Below, in pieces: positions 50,897 to 59,672 of a stretch of 64,000 nucleotides of DNA. How positions within the stretch are numbered: position 1 is the stretch's first letter; every line of letters begins with the position of its first letter. Both the position numbers and the translations under genes were made by a program. The notes beneath the pieces were generated by a model. It made no database searches and was not told where the DNA came from. It saw only the letters and a program-made list of their open reading frames with translations. Source of the DNA: Sphingobacterium cellulitidis (GTDB taxonomy: Bacteria > Bacteroidota > Bacteroidia > Sphingobacteriales > Sphingobacteriaceae); the NCBI GenBank assembly GCA_002245855.1, contig NOUX01000003.1:310001-374000 (forward strand). Reading direction: 5' to 3'.

Positions 50897-51946
50897 ATGC
50901 TAAGACACGGTAGCCTTTTTTCGGGCATCGGCGGTTTTGACATCGCCGCTTCATGGATGGGGTGGCAGAACATTTTCTCGTGCGAGAAAGACCCGTTCTG
51001 CCGAACCGTCCTCAAACACTACCCCGCCAAATACAACACACTATGAAGACATCTATGATTTTCGGGCAACTCACTTTCGAGGACACATCGACATCATCAG
51101 CGGAGGCTTTCCCTGCCAGCCATTCAGTCAGGCCGGACGGAGAAAAGGCTCGAAAGATGACCGTTACCTCTTCCCGGAGACTATCCGAATTATTAAGGAA
51201 GCAAGGCCGGAGTGGATCGTTCTTGAAAACGTTACTGGACTGTTCACCATTCTCCAGCCCGATAGTCTTTCTGAAATGGAGATCAAAGCGATTGAGCTTT
51301 TTCTCAGGACGGTGAACAACCTGCAACCAGCACCATCATCCGGCTCCAACGACGGGTCATCGGAAGCATCATTTCAGAAATCGGATCAGCAGGTTATGTA
51401 CTTCCGACACTTGAAGATGGCACGCCAATCGTTTTGTGTATTACGGCTGCTGCCGTTGGCGCTCCACACCAACGGGATCGGGTTTGGTTTGTTGCCCACG
51501 CCGACCGCCACCGAGATCAGCAATATAAAAACAACCATCGAACAGGTGCAGGACAGCCGACGGCTAAAGGACAGGAAGAACGAAAAGGGCAACGCCGGAC
51601 AGGTCTCCCTAACGAATTTTCTGATATATCATACCCTGATTTTCCTATCAAGCCCGGCCCAGGAAATAACGGAAAGGATGCCCCAAGAAATACAGAAGCG
51701 TTTGCTGAAAGTGCTGCCGACAGCGGAGCAGATCGATGGCACGACATTCCCATATGGACGTAATGGCCAACTGAATCCCCGTTTTGTGGCCGAGATGATG
51801 GGCTTTCCGAAAGACTGGACGGAGTTACCTTTCCGACGTGGCGCGCCGAAAGCATAAAAGCCTACGGCAACGCCATCGTTCCACAGGTAGCCCTTGAAAT
51901 ATTCCGGGCCATACAGTCCGTCACCCCGAACCAAAAAGTACCATGA
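50897..51946 (+). pseudogene. dcm: DNA cytosine-5 methyltransferase with several frameshifts
   Basis: Motif I appears in the first frame (MLRHGSLFSGIGGFDIAASW). After a stop near 51045 another frame carries motif IV (DIISGGFPCQPFSQAGRRKG, with the catalytic PCQ) and WIVLENVTG. A third frame holds GAPHQRDRVWFVAHA (motif VIII) from about 51300. The frame then returns to LNPRFVAEMMGFPKDW near 51775 (motif IX-like region), and shifts again to AYGNAIVPQVALEIF (motif X) before TGA 51944-51946. At least four frame changes are needed. All motifs are present in order, so it is a recent decay or an error-rich stretch. It overlaps the next gene by ATGA. Confidence 0.85.
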
Positions 51947-52353
51947 AGAACAGCATAAAAAAGAGAAAATCCGCATCCCATGAACAGCGATCCCGACGTT
52001 TTGAGCTCCGGTTGAGCGAAGCGGAACGTACGCAGTTTCTTGATCTTGAAAAAGCACTCGGTCTAAGCCGTGCGGACATCGTGCGTATCCGGGTGCTCCA
52101 ACATTCCAAAAAGATGCTGGTCAATACCACCGAAATCATGAAGCTACTGGACAGTATCGGTACAGAGATAGGCCGATCCGGCAACAACATCAACCAATTG
52201 GCGAAGCACGCCAATACCCTCGCGCAACAGGGAATGCTGCACTCCGCCCTGATCCGTGACCTTGCCCCATTGCTCACCGAATATATCCGGTTGCAACGGA
52301 GATTGGAACAGTCCATCCGGCAGCTCATTAGGCTTATAAGGGGGCAGACATGA
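51943..52353 (+). CDS. mobC: Relaxosome accessory protein (MobC/BmgB-like)
   Basis: The 136-residue basic protein has a ribbon-helix-helix-like start (RRFELRLSEAERTQFLDLEKALGLSRADIVRIRVL) and the MobC signature GRSGNNINQLAKHANTL. It binds oriT and assists the relaxase. It starts within the stop codon of the broken methyltransferase and overlaps the relaxase gene by 4 bp (ATGA), so the two are translationally coupled. Confidence 0.88.
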   Translation: MKNSIKKRKSASHEQRSRRFELRLSEAERTQFLDLEKALGLSRADIVRIRVLQHSKKMLVNTTEIMKLLDSIGTEIGRSGNNINQLAKHANTLAQQGMLHSALIRDLAPLLTEYIRLQRRLEQSIRQLIRLIRGQT

Positions 52354-53597
52354 TCGTTAAGATACTCGACCCGTCCACCACGTTCAAAGGGGTGCGTTAC
52401 AACACAAACAAAGTAGATAAGGACAAGGGCGAGCTAATGAAAGTATCGGGTTTCGGTGCCTTGCAGGCTCTGCAAAATCTTCGCCCGAAAGATTATGTCA
52501 ATTATCTGGAAGCCCAATCCGCAGCCAGTAGCCGCACGAAATACCCACAGCTCCACGCGGTCATTTCCTGCAAAGGACGTTCCCACAGCAAAGAGGAACT
52601 GACCACTATCGCAGAAGAATGGTTGAAAGGTATGGGCTACGGTGAACAGCCGTATCTCTTAGTATTCCATAAGGACACGGCAAACAATCACATCCATATC
52701 GTCTCCACACGGGTAGGCCGAGACGGCAAAAAGATAAACGACAGTTTTGAGAAAATCCGTGCCTACGAAATATTAAACCGTATAGTTGGCGTGGACGAAA
52801 AGCAACAGACCAATAAGGACATCGAAAAAGCCCTAACCTATAGTTTCTCCACACGGGCGCAATTCATGATGGTGCTTGAAGCGCAGGGCTATTCCCTTAA
52901 ACTGTCCGATGGGGAATATCAGATCAGCTGTTACGGTAAAAGACAAGGCACGGTTTCTTTGGAACAAGTGGACGCCAAAATCGGGGCTTTCGACAAAGAC
53001 ATCAATCGGTTGGCACAGCTCCGAGCCGTCTTTGCCAAGTACCGTAGCCAGTACGATCCGGCGGTGGTTCACATTCCAACCCCACTTCCCGGCAATAAGT
53101 CATCCGCACCATCGGGCTATACGTCAGCAATGGCGCAAATGCTATCGAACCAATTCGGGGTACAGATCATATTCCACGGCAAGGATGGAAAGCCGCCATA
53201 CGGTTATACCGTCATTGACCAATCGAGGAAAATGGTCTATAAGGGCAAAGACCTCATGCCACTGGCGGAATTTATCACACCATCGGAAGACAGGAACGGA
53301 ATGTCGCCTAAAGCGGATATAAAGAAACCGACTGTAAAGGGTTGGGTAACTCGCCCCGAAGAAACAGTCACCGAAAACGGTCATGTGCAACCAGCCAAAG
53401 ACGACTTCGCAGAATCGAACGAAAAAGAACGGAGATCAACATCCGAAGAAACCGCTACCTATACCGATCATGTACAGGGAACATCGGAGCAATGGATACC
53501 AAATATCCAGATCGACATTTCCGACGACATCGACGATGAAGCGATCCACGGATGCAACCGAAGGCGTAAGCGTAAGGCACGGACGAATACCCGTTGA
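52350..53597 (+). CDS. mobA: Relaxase (MOBP/VirD2-like)
   Basis: The 415-residue protein has its relaxase domain in the first ~200 residues: LHAVISCKG (motif II-like) and the metal site HKDTANNHIHI (His107, Asp109, His114, His116). Tyrosines near the N-terminus (for example Tyr17 in VRYNT) are candidates for the nicking residue. The C-terminal part is polar and ends in a run of basic residues (NRRRKRKARTNTR). It nicks oriT and pilots the strand into the recipient. Confidence 0.92.
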   Translation: MIVKILDPSTTFKGVRYNTNKVDKDKGELMKVSGFGALQALQNLRPKDYVNYLEAQSAASSRTKYPQLHAVISCKGRSHSKEELTTIAEEWLKGMGYGEQPYLLVFHKDTANNHIHIVSTRVGRDGKKINDSFEKIRAYEILNRIVGVDEKQQTNKDIEKALTYSFSTRAQFMMVLEAQGYSLKLSDGEYQISCYGKRQGTVSLEQVDAKIGAFDKDINRLAQLRAVFAKYRSQYDPAVVHIPTPLPGNKSSAPSGYTSAMAQMLSNQFGVQIIFHGKDGKPPYGYTVIDQSRKMVYKGKDLMPLAEFITPSEDRNGMSPKADIKKPTVKGWVTRPEETVTENGHVQPAKDDFAESNEKERRSTSEETATYTDHVQGTSEQWIPNIQIDISDDIDDEAIHGCNRRRKRKARTNTR

Positions 53598-53634
53598 CAC
53601 CCTTTAATCAACAACACCATTAAACGCAAGCACT

Positions 53635-54270
53635 ATGCTCATACTTATAGGAAACCAAAAAGGCGGGGCCGGAAAAAGTACGCTCACTCTGCTGCTCGCC
53701 AACTACCTGACCCAGCAACAAGAACGGCGGGTTACGATACTTGACATGGATTACCAGCAATCACTTTCCGCTAAAGCCGAGAAAGCAAAGATTCTGGAAA
53801 ATGAACCGCTGTACGAAATCGTACCCGCAGACCTCAGCCATTTTCCGGCAATGCAACGTAAGTTGAGGAAGTCACGAAACGAAATCGTACTGATAGACCT
53901 GCCCGGCAAGATGGACGACGATGGGTTGATCCCCATATTTGCCGCCGCCGATGCGGTGATCTGTCCGTTTGCCTTTGACGAATTTTCCGTCGATTCCACA
54001 TTGCTGTTTGCAATGGTCATCGGCAGGATCAACAAGCGGGCTCCCCTGATTTTCGTACCGAACCGTATCAAGAACACCGTCAAGTACGAAACCCGAACAG
54101 AAGTCGAAAAGGTACTTCGCGGTTTCGGTACGGTCGCACCCGGCCTACCAGATCGCATCGACTTCCAACGGGTAAATACGTTCCAGACACCGATCATATT
54201 ATATCCCGTTATCCTGCCACTCTTAGACCTGATTTATGAACAGTACATTGCTAAGGAGGAAACAGTATGA
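53635..54270 (+). CDS. traA: ParA/MinD-type ATPase TraA
   Basis: The 211-residue protein has the deviant Walker A box QKGGAGKST (residues 8-16), ILDMDYQQSL (A'-like) and IVLIDLPGKMDDD (Walker B). TraA is the first gene of CTnDOT-type tra operons. It may position the transfer complex or the element DNA. It overlaps the next gene by 4 bp. Confidence 0.88.
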   Translation: MLILIGNQKGGAGKSTLTLLLANYLTQQQERRVTILDMDYQQSLSAKAEKAKILENEPLYEIVPADLSHFPAMQRKLRKSRNEIVLIDLPGKMDDDGLIPIFAAADAVICPFAFDEFSVDSTLLFAMVIGRINKRAPLIFVPNRIKNTVKYETRTEVEKVLRGFGTVAPGLPDRIDFQRVNTFQTPIILYPVILPLLDLIYEQYIAKEETV

Positions 54271-54614
54271 GCGGAATAAAAAGCCTTGCCGACGAGCTTC
54301 GGGATTCCATGCGGAAAGGGAGACCACCACAGGCAAAAGAAATCCCCCCTGCAGAGCAAACAAAGGACACACCAAAGAAAAAAACGGAAACGCTGGAACG
54401 CCTGTTTGAAAATATACTAAACCATGAACTGACCGGACGTGAAAAGTTGCTGATCCGTTTGGACGACAAGACTCTTTTCCTGCTGAAACAACTGAAAGTA
54501 GCCAAAGGGATCGACATGAACAGGATCATCGCCTACAGCCTGCACCTGTTCCTCAAAAGCCATCCCGAGCTCAACCGATACATCAAAGAACACATTAAAA
54601 CCCTTGATCTATGA
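54267..54614 (+). CDS. TraB-like small protein following TraA
   Basis: The 115-residue protein has a Pro/Lys-rich N-terminal half and a C-terminal RHH-like half (REKLLIRLDDKTLFLLKQLKVAKGIDMNRIIAYSLHLFLKSHPELN). That pattern suits a ParB-like partner or DNA-binding adaptor of the ParA ATPase. It overlaps both neighbours by 4 bp. Name by position only. Confidence 0.65.
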   Translation: MSGIKSLADELRDSMRKGRPPQAKEIPPAEQTKDTPKKKTETLERLFENILNHELTGREKLLIRLDDKTLFLLKQLKVAKGIDMNRIIAYSLHLFLKSHPELNRYIKEHIKTLDL

Positions 54615-54931
54615 ACTGGACACCATTCCTGCTCGGCGTTACCGCCGTCTATGGCATTTACTATGCCCTAAATGTACTTTACGACCTATTTATCCACCGC
54701 CGCGCCCCACAAGCGGCCGATGGAGGAAACGAATTGACATTTGATGAGGATTCGCCGCCCGAAAGGGTCATTCCCAAGCCGGCCCAAAAAGACCATGAAC
54801 CCACGGCAAAAGAGGGAAAGGCCGTTATCTTGTCCGGCCCCCTGCAATCCACAGGGGGCATAAACCTAAAGCAACTCGTATCGCTCATGCAGAACAACGT
54901 GGTCGAGTACAGCAAGGCCATTCCTTATTAA
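54611..54931 (+). CDS. Small membrane protein of the tra operon
   Basis: The 106-residue product has one N-terminal membrane helix (FLLGVTAVYGIYYALNVLYDLF), a polar charged middle and a conserved-looking C-terminus (GGINLKQLVSLMQNNVVEYSKAIPY). It has a 4-bp overlap with the previous gene. Position matches TraC/TraD of related elements, but I cannot assign it firmly. Confidence 0.65.
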   Translation: MNWTPFLLGVTAVYGIYYALNVLYDLFIHRRAPQAADGGNELTFDEDSPPERVIPKPAQKDHEPTAKEGKAVILSGPLQSTGGINLKQLVSLMQNNVVEYSKAIPY

Positions 54932-54938
54932 ATCCATT

Positions 54939-55244
54939 ATGCGACCAATCCGTTTTGTGACAGTATTCCTTGCCGTTATTTTTTTAGCCCTTTGCGCCAC
55001 CGCCCAGCCCGGCCTTTCCGAATTTCGGGAAGTGCGCAGAGAAGTCAACACTTGGTATTATAACTTTTCTGATTTAGCATTTGTCATCGGCGCCGTATGT
55101 GGTCTGCTCGGCGGACTCAGGGTGTACAACAATTGGCAGTCCGGCAAGCACCACATCGATGCACAGGTCATGGGATGGTTCTTTTCCTGCCTGTTCCTGT
55201 CGCTCGTCGGTGCCGCATTAAAAGCCCTTTTCGGGGTAAACTAA
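54939..55244 (+). CDS. TraE-like DUF4134 membrane protein, copy 1
   Basis: The 101-residue protein has a signal-like N-terminus (to about ATAQ, residue 23) and two membrane helices (DLAFVIGAVCGLLGGLRVY and MGWFFSCLFLSLVGAALKALFG), with the QSGKHHIDAQ loop between. This is the DUF4134 layout of TraE and resembles VirB2/VirB3-size proteins. A paralogue follows at 55280. Confidence 0.82.
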   Translation: MRPIRFVTVFLAVIFLALCATAQPGLSEFREVRREVNTWYYNFSDLAFVIGAVCGLLGGLRVYNNWQSGKHHIDAQVMGWFFSCLFLSLVGAALKALFGVN

Positions 55245-55279
55245 CGACCATTTTTTATTCACTTTTTATCCTTATTTCT

Positions 55280-55588
55280 ATGACAGTAAACACGAAAAAA
55301 CTGTTTGCAATGGCCGCGCTTTGCCTTTCAGCGGCCCAACTGGCATTCGCACAAGGTGGTACCGTGGGTATCGATGCGGCCACATCATCATTGACCAGCT
55401 ACGTAGACCCCATTTCGACGCTCATTCTGGCGATCGGCGCGGTCGTCGGATTGATCGGGGGAATACGGGTGTACATCAAGTGGAACAGCGGAGATCAGGA
55501 CATCAACAAGGAATTGATGTCGTGGGGCGGCTCGTGCCTGTTCCTTGTTTTGGTAAGCGTTGTTATCAAAGCGTTTTTCGGCGTATGA
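55280..55588 (+). CDS. traE: TraE (DUF4134) membrane protein, copy 2
   Basis: ATG 55280 gives 102 residues: a signal peptide ending AFAQ, a short linker (GGTVGIDAATSSLTSYV), and two helices DPISTLILAIGAVVGLIGGIRVY and LMSWGGSCLFLVLVSVVIKAFFG with the NSGDQDINKE loop between. It is closely related to the preceding gene and is the better match to TraE. It overlaps traF by 4 bp. Confidence 0.88.
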   Translation: MTVNTKKLFAMAALCLSAAQLAFAQGGTVGIDAATSSLTSYVDPISTLILAIGAVVGLIGGIRVYIKWNSGDQDINKELMSWGGSCLFLVLVSVVIKAFFGV

Positions 55589-55896
55589 CACAAGAGCGTT
55601 ATCCAATTTATAAGGGGCTGCAAAAGCCCCTTATTTACCGCGGTTTCAAGGGCAAGTTTATCTATTGGGGCATAGGTTCCCTTATCGGTGGTCTGGCCAT
55701 CGGTGGACTTATCGGCGCACTGACCAACCTGATTCTGGGCGGCTTTTCCACCCTTGCCCTGATGGGTGCAGGACTTGCCTATACATTCATGAAACAGGGT
55801 AACGGTCTCCATGACAAAACCCGCCACCGAGGCGTATTTATCCATCCTGCCAAATTATCGATCAGCTATGAGAACAGAGAGAAAGACAGCCTTTGA
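55585..55896 (+). CDS. traF: TraF (DUF4133) membrane protein
   Basis: ATG 55585 gives 103 residues: YPIYKGLQKPLIYRGFKGKFIYW, then two close membrane helices (GSLIGGLAIGGLIGALTNL and GFSTLALMGAGLAYTFM), then a basic/polar tail. The conserved YKGLQKPLxxRGFKGxxIYW opening is typical of TraF and recalls VirB3. It overlaps traG by 29 bp when traG starts at 55868. Confidence 0.88.
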   Translation: MTQERYPIYKGLQKPLIYRGFKGKFIYWGIGSLIGGLAIGGLIGALTNLILGGFSTLALMGAGLAYTFMKQGNGLHDKTRHRGVFIHPAKLSISYENREKDSL

Positions 55897-58357
55897 AATG
55901 CCCTATGTGGGTATCGACCATTATCAGGGAATGTCAATACTGTACAGCGACCGTGGCGATTTTTCAGCCGTGATGCGACTGACCAATCCCGTCTTACAGT
56001 ATGGCGCCGATCCCGAAGCCTATACCACATTCCAGCACGTTTTATTAAACGTCATCAAGATACTCGGCGAGGGGCATATCATCCAAAAACACGACGTCTT
56101 TATCAAACGGAAATACCGCCCCAAACCCGCATCCGAATTTTTGGAACAGAAATACCAAGAACATTTTGAGGGCCGGGAATATACCGAGATCAGAACTTAT
56201 CTGACCGTTACCCGTCTGGTCAAAAAAGGGGCATTCTATACGTATGACAAAAAAGTGTTGGCCACTTTCGGGCAGAACATGGCGAAAGTCCATGACCTGC
56301 TTTTGGGCGCTGCCCTTAACCCCTCATATCTTACGGAAGCCGAAATAAACCGCTTTGTAAACAGGGTGCTCGGAATGGAGTTTGAGCAACCCCACATCAC
56401 ATTGGACAATCTCCGCTGCGAAGACCGTCAATTGCAAATAGGTGACCGAGCCGTTCGCTGTATCAGTATGGTCAACACCGATTCGGTTGACCTGCCCGAA
56501 AAGGTCGGATCGTTCACCGCCAGAACCGAAACAAACGGTATGCGTGATTTTCCGGTAGACAACCTTTTTTTCCTGCACCATGTTCCGGGTTACCGCACCA
56601 TTATCTATAACCAGCTATTGGAGATACCCAGCCAACAGATCACGCTCGGTAAACTTGAAGTAAAGCGTAAAAGGCATTCGAGTGTACCCGATCCGGCCAA
56701 CCTCATGTGCGTAGAAGACATTGATCGATTGCTTGTAGACGTGGCCCGTGATAATCAACTATTGGTACACGCGCATTACTCCATGATCGTATGTGCCGAT
56801 ACGGACAAGATCGACAAGACGGCCAATTTTATTGAAGCCGCACTTTTCCAACAGGGGATCATTCCCTCACGCAATGCTTACAACCAATTGGAGCTGTTCC
56901 GTTGTGCCTTACCGGGTGTTGGCGTGGAGCTGAAAAAATACGATTGGTTCCTAACGACCGCCGATGCCGCCCTTTGTTTCTTTTTCAAGGAACGGCTACC
57001 GACCGACGAACCATCGGAATTTCTGTTAAGGTTTACCGACCGTCAAGGTGTGCCCGTGGCGATAGACCCGTCGGACCTCGTTATGAGGACAGGCCGTATA
57101 AAAAATCGCAATCGCTTCGTTTTAGGGGCATCGGGTACGGGTAAAAGTTATGCCATAAATACGATCTGTCAGCAATACCTGCAATACAACATGGACGTGG
57201 TGATTGTGGACGTGGGGCATTCCTATTCCGGTCTTTGCAGTACCTATGGTGGCAAGTACATTACCTATTCGGAAGAAAAGCCCATTACGATGAACCCCTT
57301 TGCGATCAGCGAGGAAGAATACAACATCGAGAAAAAGGATTTTTTGATAACGTTGATCTGCCTACTCTGGAAAGGTGCAGAGGGTACGGTTACCACCGTG
57401 GAGCGAGATGTAATCTCCAATGTTATTTCAGCCTATTACGCCCATTATTTTGATAAGGCCACCGAAAACCGTATAGACAAACTGGACTTTAATTCCTTTT
57501 ATGAATTTGCCGTTCGGAAAATCCCCGATATAAGAAATGAAGAAAGCATAGCTTTTGACGTAGAGGAATTTCGGTTTGTACTAAAGAAGTTTTATCGAGG
57601 GGGTGAATATGAAGCCATACTGAACGAAGATGCTGACCAATCGCTGTTCAACGAGCAATTCATAGTCTATGAAATTGACAATATACAGAATAATAAAACG
57701 CTCCTGCCGATTGTCACGCTCATAATCATGGATCTGTTCGTACAAAAGATGCGCCACCGGAAGAACCGCCGAAAAACGCTGATCTTGGAGGAAGCATGGC
57801 GGGCCATTTCGTCGCCCATGATGGCGAATTTCCTTTTATACCTAAACAAAACCGTACGGAAGTTCTGGGGCGAAATCATCGAAGTGACACAGGAGATCAA
57901 CGACATCATCGGCAACCCCATCATCAAAGACAGCATCATAAACAATTCGGACACCATCATCCTGTTGCAACAGAACGAAGCCGATTTTAGAAAGGTCGCC
58001 GAATTGCTTTCCATCAACGAAGCAGAACAGAAGAAGATTTTCACGATCAACCGTCTGGACAATAAAGACGGACGTGCCCGTTTCAACGAGTTCTATATCC
58101 GGCGTGGAAACGTCGGGGAAGTTTACGGCGTAGAAGTCAGCATTTACCACCACTTGGCGTTCACGACCGAAAAGCCCGAAAAAAGTGCCGTAGAGATTTA
58201 CGCCAAACATCATGGCAGCTACCCAGCCGCCTTAACGGCGTTCGTGTCCGACATGGAAAAAAGCGGTCTTGCATTGGGCGATTTTGTGCAAAAGGTAAAC
58301 CAAAATAATGCACCTGTTGAAACATCAAGAGAATACTTTAAACCCGATTTTACATGA
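55868..58357 (+). CDS. traG: TraG VirB4-like conjugation ATPase
   Basis: I start at ATG 55868; an earlier in-frame ATG (55811) would overlap traF more deeply. The protein has 829 residues with a VirB4 N-terminal domain (FEMPYVGIDHYQGMSILYSDRGDF), Walker A GASGTGKSYAINT near residue 420 and Walker B TLILEEAWRAIS near 640, then the VTQEINDIIGNPIIKDSIINNSD motif. It powers assembly and substrate transport of the type IV secretion machine. The last 4 bp overlap the next gene. Confidence 0.95.
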   Translation: MRTERKTAFEMPYVGIDHYQGMSILYSDRGDFSAVMRLTNPVLQYGADPEAYTTFQHVLLNVIKILGEGHIIQKHDVFIKRKYRPKPASEFLEQKYQEHFEGREYTEIRTYLTVTRLVKKGAFYTYDKKVLATFGQNMAKVHDLLLGAALNPSYLTEAEINRFVNRVLGMEFEQPHITLDNLRCEDRQLQIGDRAVRCISMVNTDSVDLPEKVGSFTARTETNGMRDFPVDNLFFLHHVPGYRTIIYNQLLEIPSQQITLGKLEVKRKRHSSVPDPANLMCVEDIDRLLVDVARDNQLLVHAHYSMIVCADTDKIDKTANFIEAALFQQGIIPSRNAYNQLELFRCALPGVGVELKKYDWFLTTADAALCFFFKERLPTDEPSEFLLRFTDRQGVPVAIDPSDLVMRTGRIKNRNRFVLGASGTGKSYAINTICQQYLQYNMDVVIVDVGHSYSGLCSTYGGKYITYSEEKPITMNPFAISEEEYNIEKKDFLITLICLLWKGAEGTVTTVERDVISNVISAYYAHYFDKATENRIDKLDFNSFYEFAVRKIPDIRNEESIAFDVEEFRFVLKKFYRGGEYEAILNEDADQSLFNEQFIVYEIDNIQNNKTLLPIVTLIIMDLFVQKMRHRKNRRKTLILEEAWRAISSPMMANFLLYLNKTVRKFWGEIIEVTQEINDIIGNPIIKDSIINNSDTIILLQQNEADFRKVAELLSINEAEQKKIFTINRLDNKDGRARFNEFYIRRGNVGEVYGVEVSIYHHLAFTTEKPEKSAVEIYAKHHGSYPAALTAFVSDMEKSGLALGDFVQKVNQNNAPVETSREYFKPDFT

Positions 58358-59016
58358 GACGATTTATTGCAATAACGATCCTGTCCTTTGCTGTTTTCTA
58401 TGCAAGAGGTCAGATTTACATAGACCCCGCCGTGGCAGCCGCAACGGGTGTCCATGCAGGGATCATGAACAGCCAGCTCAACAATGTGAACGACAACCTC
58501 ACGCTTATCCAACGCGGACAGATGGCGGTAACAGGCCAGCTCCTGATCGTGAACGATTTACAGGATAAGATTTACAAGGGATTGAGCGAAGTATCCGGCG
58601 TTGTCCGTTCCCTGCTGACCGTAAAGGACATTGCCAATATTTCCCTTGACATCGTTAACGACGTGGAAAAAGCAATGAACATAGCAAGGGGAAATCCAGT
58701 ACTCCTGCTATTTGCCGAAGCGGGCGCACGGGAATTTAAGACACGGGCGACCAATCTGTCTGCCGAAGTCAGCGCCTTTGTACTGAAAGGCGGAAAGGAC
58801 AACCTAATGGATTCGGGGGAAAGGGCAAAACTGCTCAACCGGATACGTACGGAATTGACCATCCTGCGAGGCGTAGCCTTTGGGATGCACCGAAGTATGT
58901 ATTGGGCAAAACAACGCGGTATCCTTAACTCCCTTAATCCATACGCAGGTTTTATCAATATCGACAAACAGATTGCCGATGACATTATCCGTAATTCAAG
59001 ATTGCTCAAACGATGA
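58354..59016 (+). CDS. Conjugation protein of a tandem triplet, copy 1
   Basis: The 220-residue protein has a signal peptide (to about residue 19) and a helical, coiled-coil-rich body. Its end, MYWAKQRGILNSLNPYAGFINIDKQIADDIIRNSRLLKR, is shared with copies 2 and 3. Gene order (after TraG/VirB4, before TraJ/VirB6) is where VirB5-like or TraI-type proteins sit. Periplasmic. Overlaps neighbours by 4 bp on both sides. Confidence 0.75.
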   Translation: MRRFIAITILSFAVFYARGQIYIDPAVAAATGVHAGIMNSQLNNVNDNLTLIQRGQMAVTGQLLIVNDLQDKIYKGLSEVSGVVRSLLTVKDIANISLDIVNDVEKAMNIARGNPVLLLFAEAGAREFKTRATNLSAEVSAFVLKGGKDNLMDSGERAKLLNRIRTELTILRGVAFGMHRSMYWAKQRGILNSLNPYAGFINIDKQIADDIIRNSRLLKR

Positions 59017-59672
59017 GATACATTATCCCAACCCTATTGCTTTTGGTCATCACTTTGACCAGAGCAAATGCACAGCTCAACGTTGAATTGCTCCATCAAT
59101 TGGTCGAACACAGCAAAGATGAATACGACCGCCAGATCACCGCAAGAAACCGCCAGGCCATTACTTCGGCTAACGAGGAAGTAAACAGAGAAGAAACCTC
59201 AAAACTCAAAACCCGTTATCGGCAGTTGCACAGCCGTTTCCAGACCCTCGGTATGGCATTGCAGGGGCTTAGCATGGGGCTTGAATCGGCACCTATCGTT
59301 ACCGAGATCATAAACCAACAAAAAAGGATTATAGGCATTGTTTCCGCACATCCCGAATTTCTATTGCTCGCCATCGATGCAGAAAAGGATATGGCAGAAA
59401 AAGCCGTGCAATTGGCACGCTACCTCACCGGGCTTTTTATCAGTATCGGCGACCTCAACCAGATGAAAGCAAGTGACAGGAGAATACTGTACGGACACGT
59501 CCTGCAGGAGCTTCGGGCAATAGCCGGAGCATCACGGGGGCTTGCGGTTACCATGTACTATTCAACACGCAAAAAGCTACTTGATTCCCTAAATCCGTTT
59601 TCGGGCTACATCAATGAGGATAAGCGTATAGTTGATAATATTTTAAGGCAATTGGAGGAATTTAAGCCATGA
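59013..59672 (+). CDS. Conjugation protein of a tandem triplet, copy 2
   Basis: The 219-residue paralogue of copy 1 has a signal peptide ending ANAQ. The body has diverged most of the three (HQLVEHSKDEYDRQITARNRQAI), but the end keeps YYSTRKKLLDSLNPFSGYINEDKRIVDNILRQ, so the C-terminal module is conserved. It has 4-bp overlaps with copies 1 and 3. Confidence 0.72.
   Translation: MRYIIPTLLLLVITLTRANAQLNVELLHQLVEHSKDEYDRQITARNRQAITSANEEVNREETSKLKTRYRQLHSRFQTLGMALQGLSMGLESAPIVTEIINQQKRIIGIVSAHPEFLLLAIDAEKDMAEKAVQLARYLTGLFISIGDLNQMKASDRRILYGHVLQELRAIAGASRGLAVTMYYSTRKKLLDSLNPFSGYINEDKRIVDNILRQLEEFKP

Noticed and set aside
51943..52328. Antisense ORFs over mobC, the methyltransferase and the tra genes
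   Set aside because: They are open frames caused by GC-rich codon use on the opposite strand, with Ser/Arg-rich, low-complexity translations and no start context.
54267..54614. Toxin-antitoxin pair with the next gene
   Set aside because: The RHH-like end could suggest an antitoxin, but position after TraA and the tra operon coupling fit a conjugation partner better, and the next gene is a membrane protein with no toxin features.
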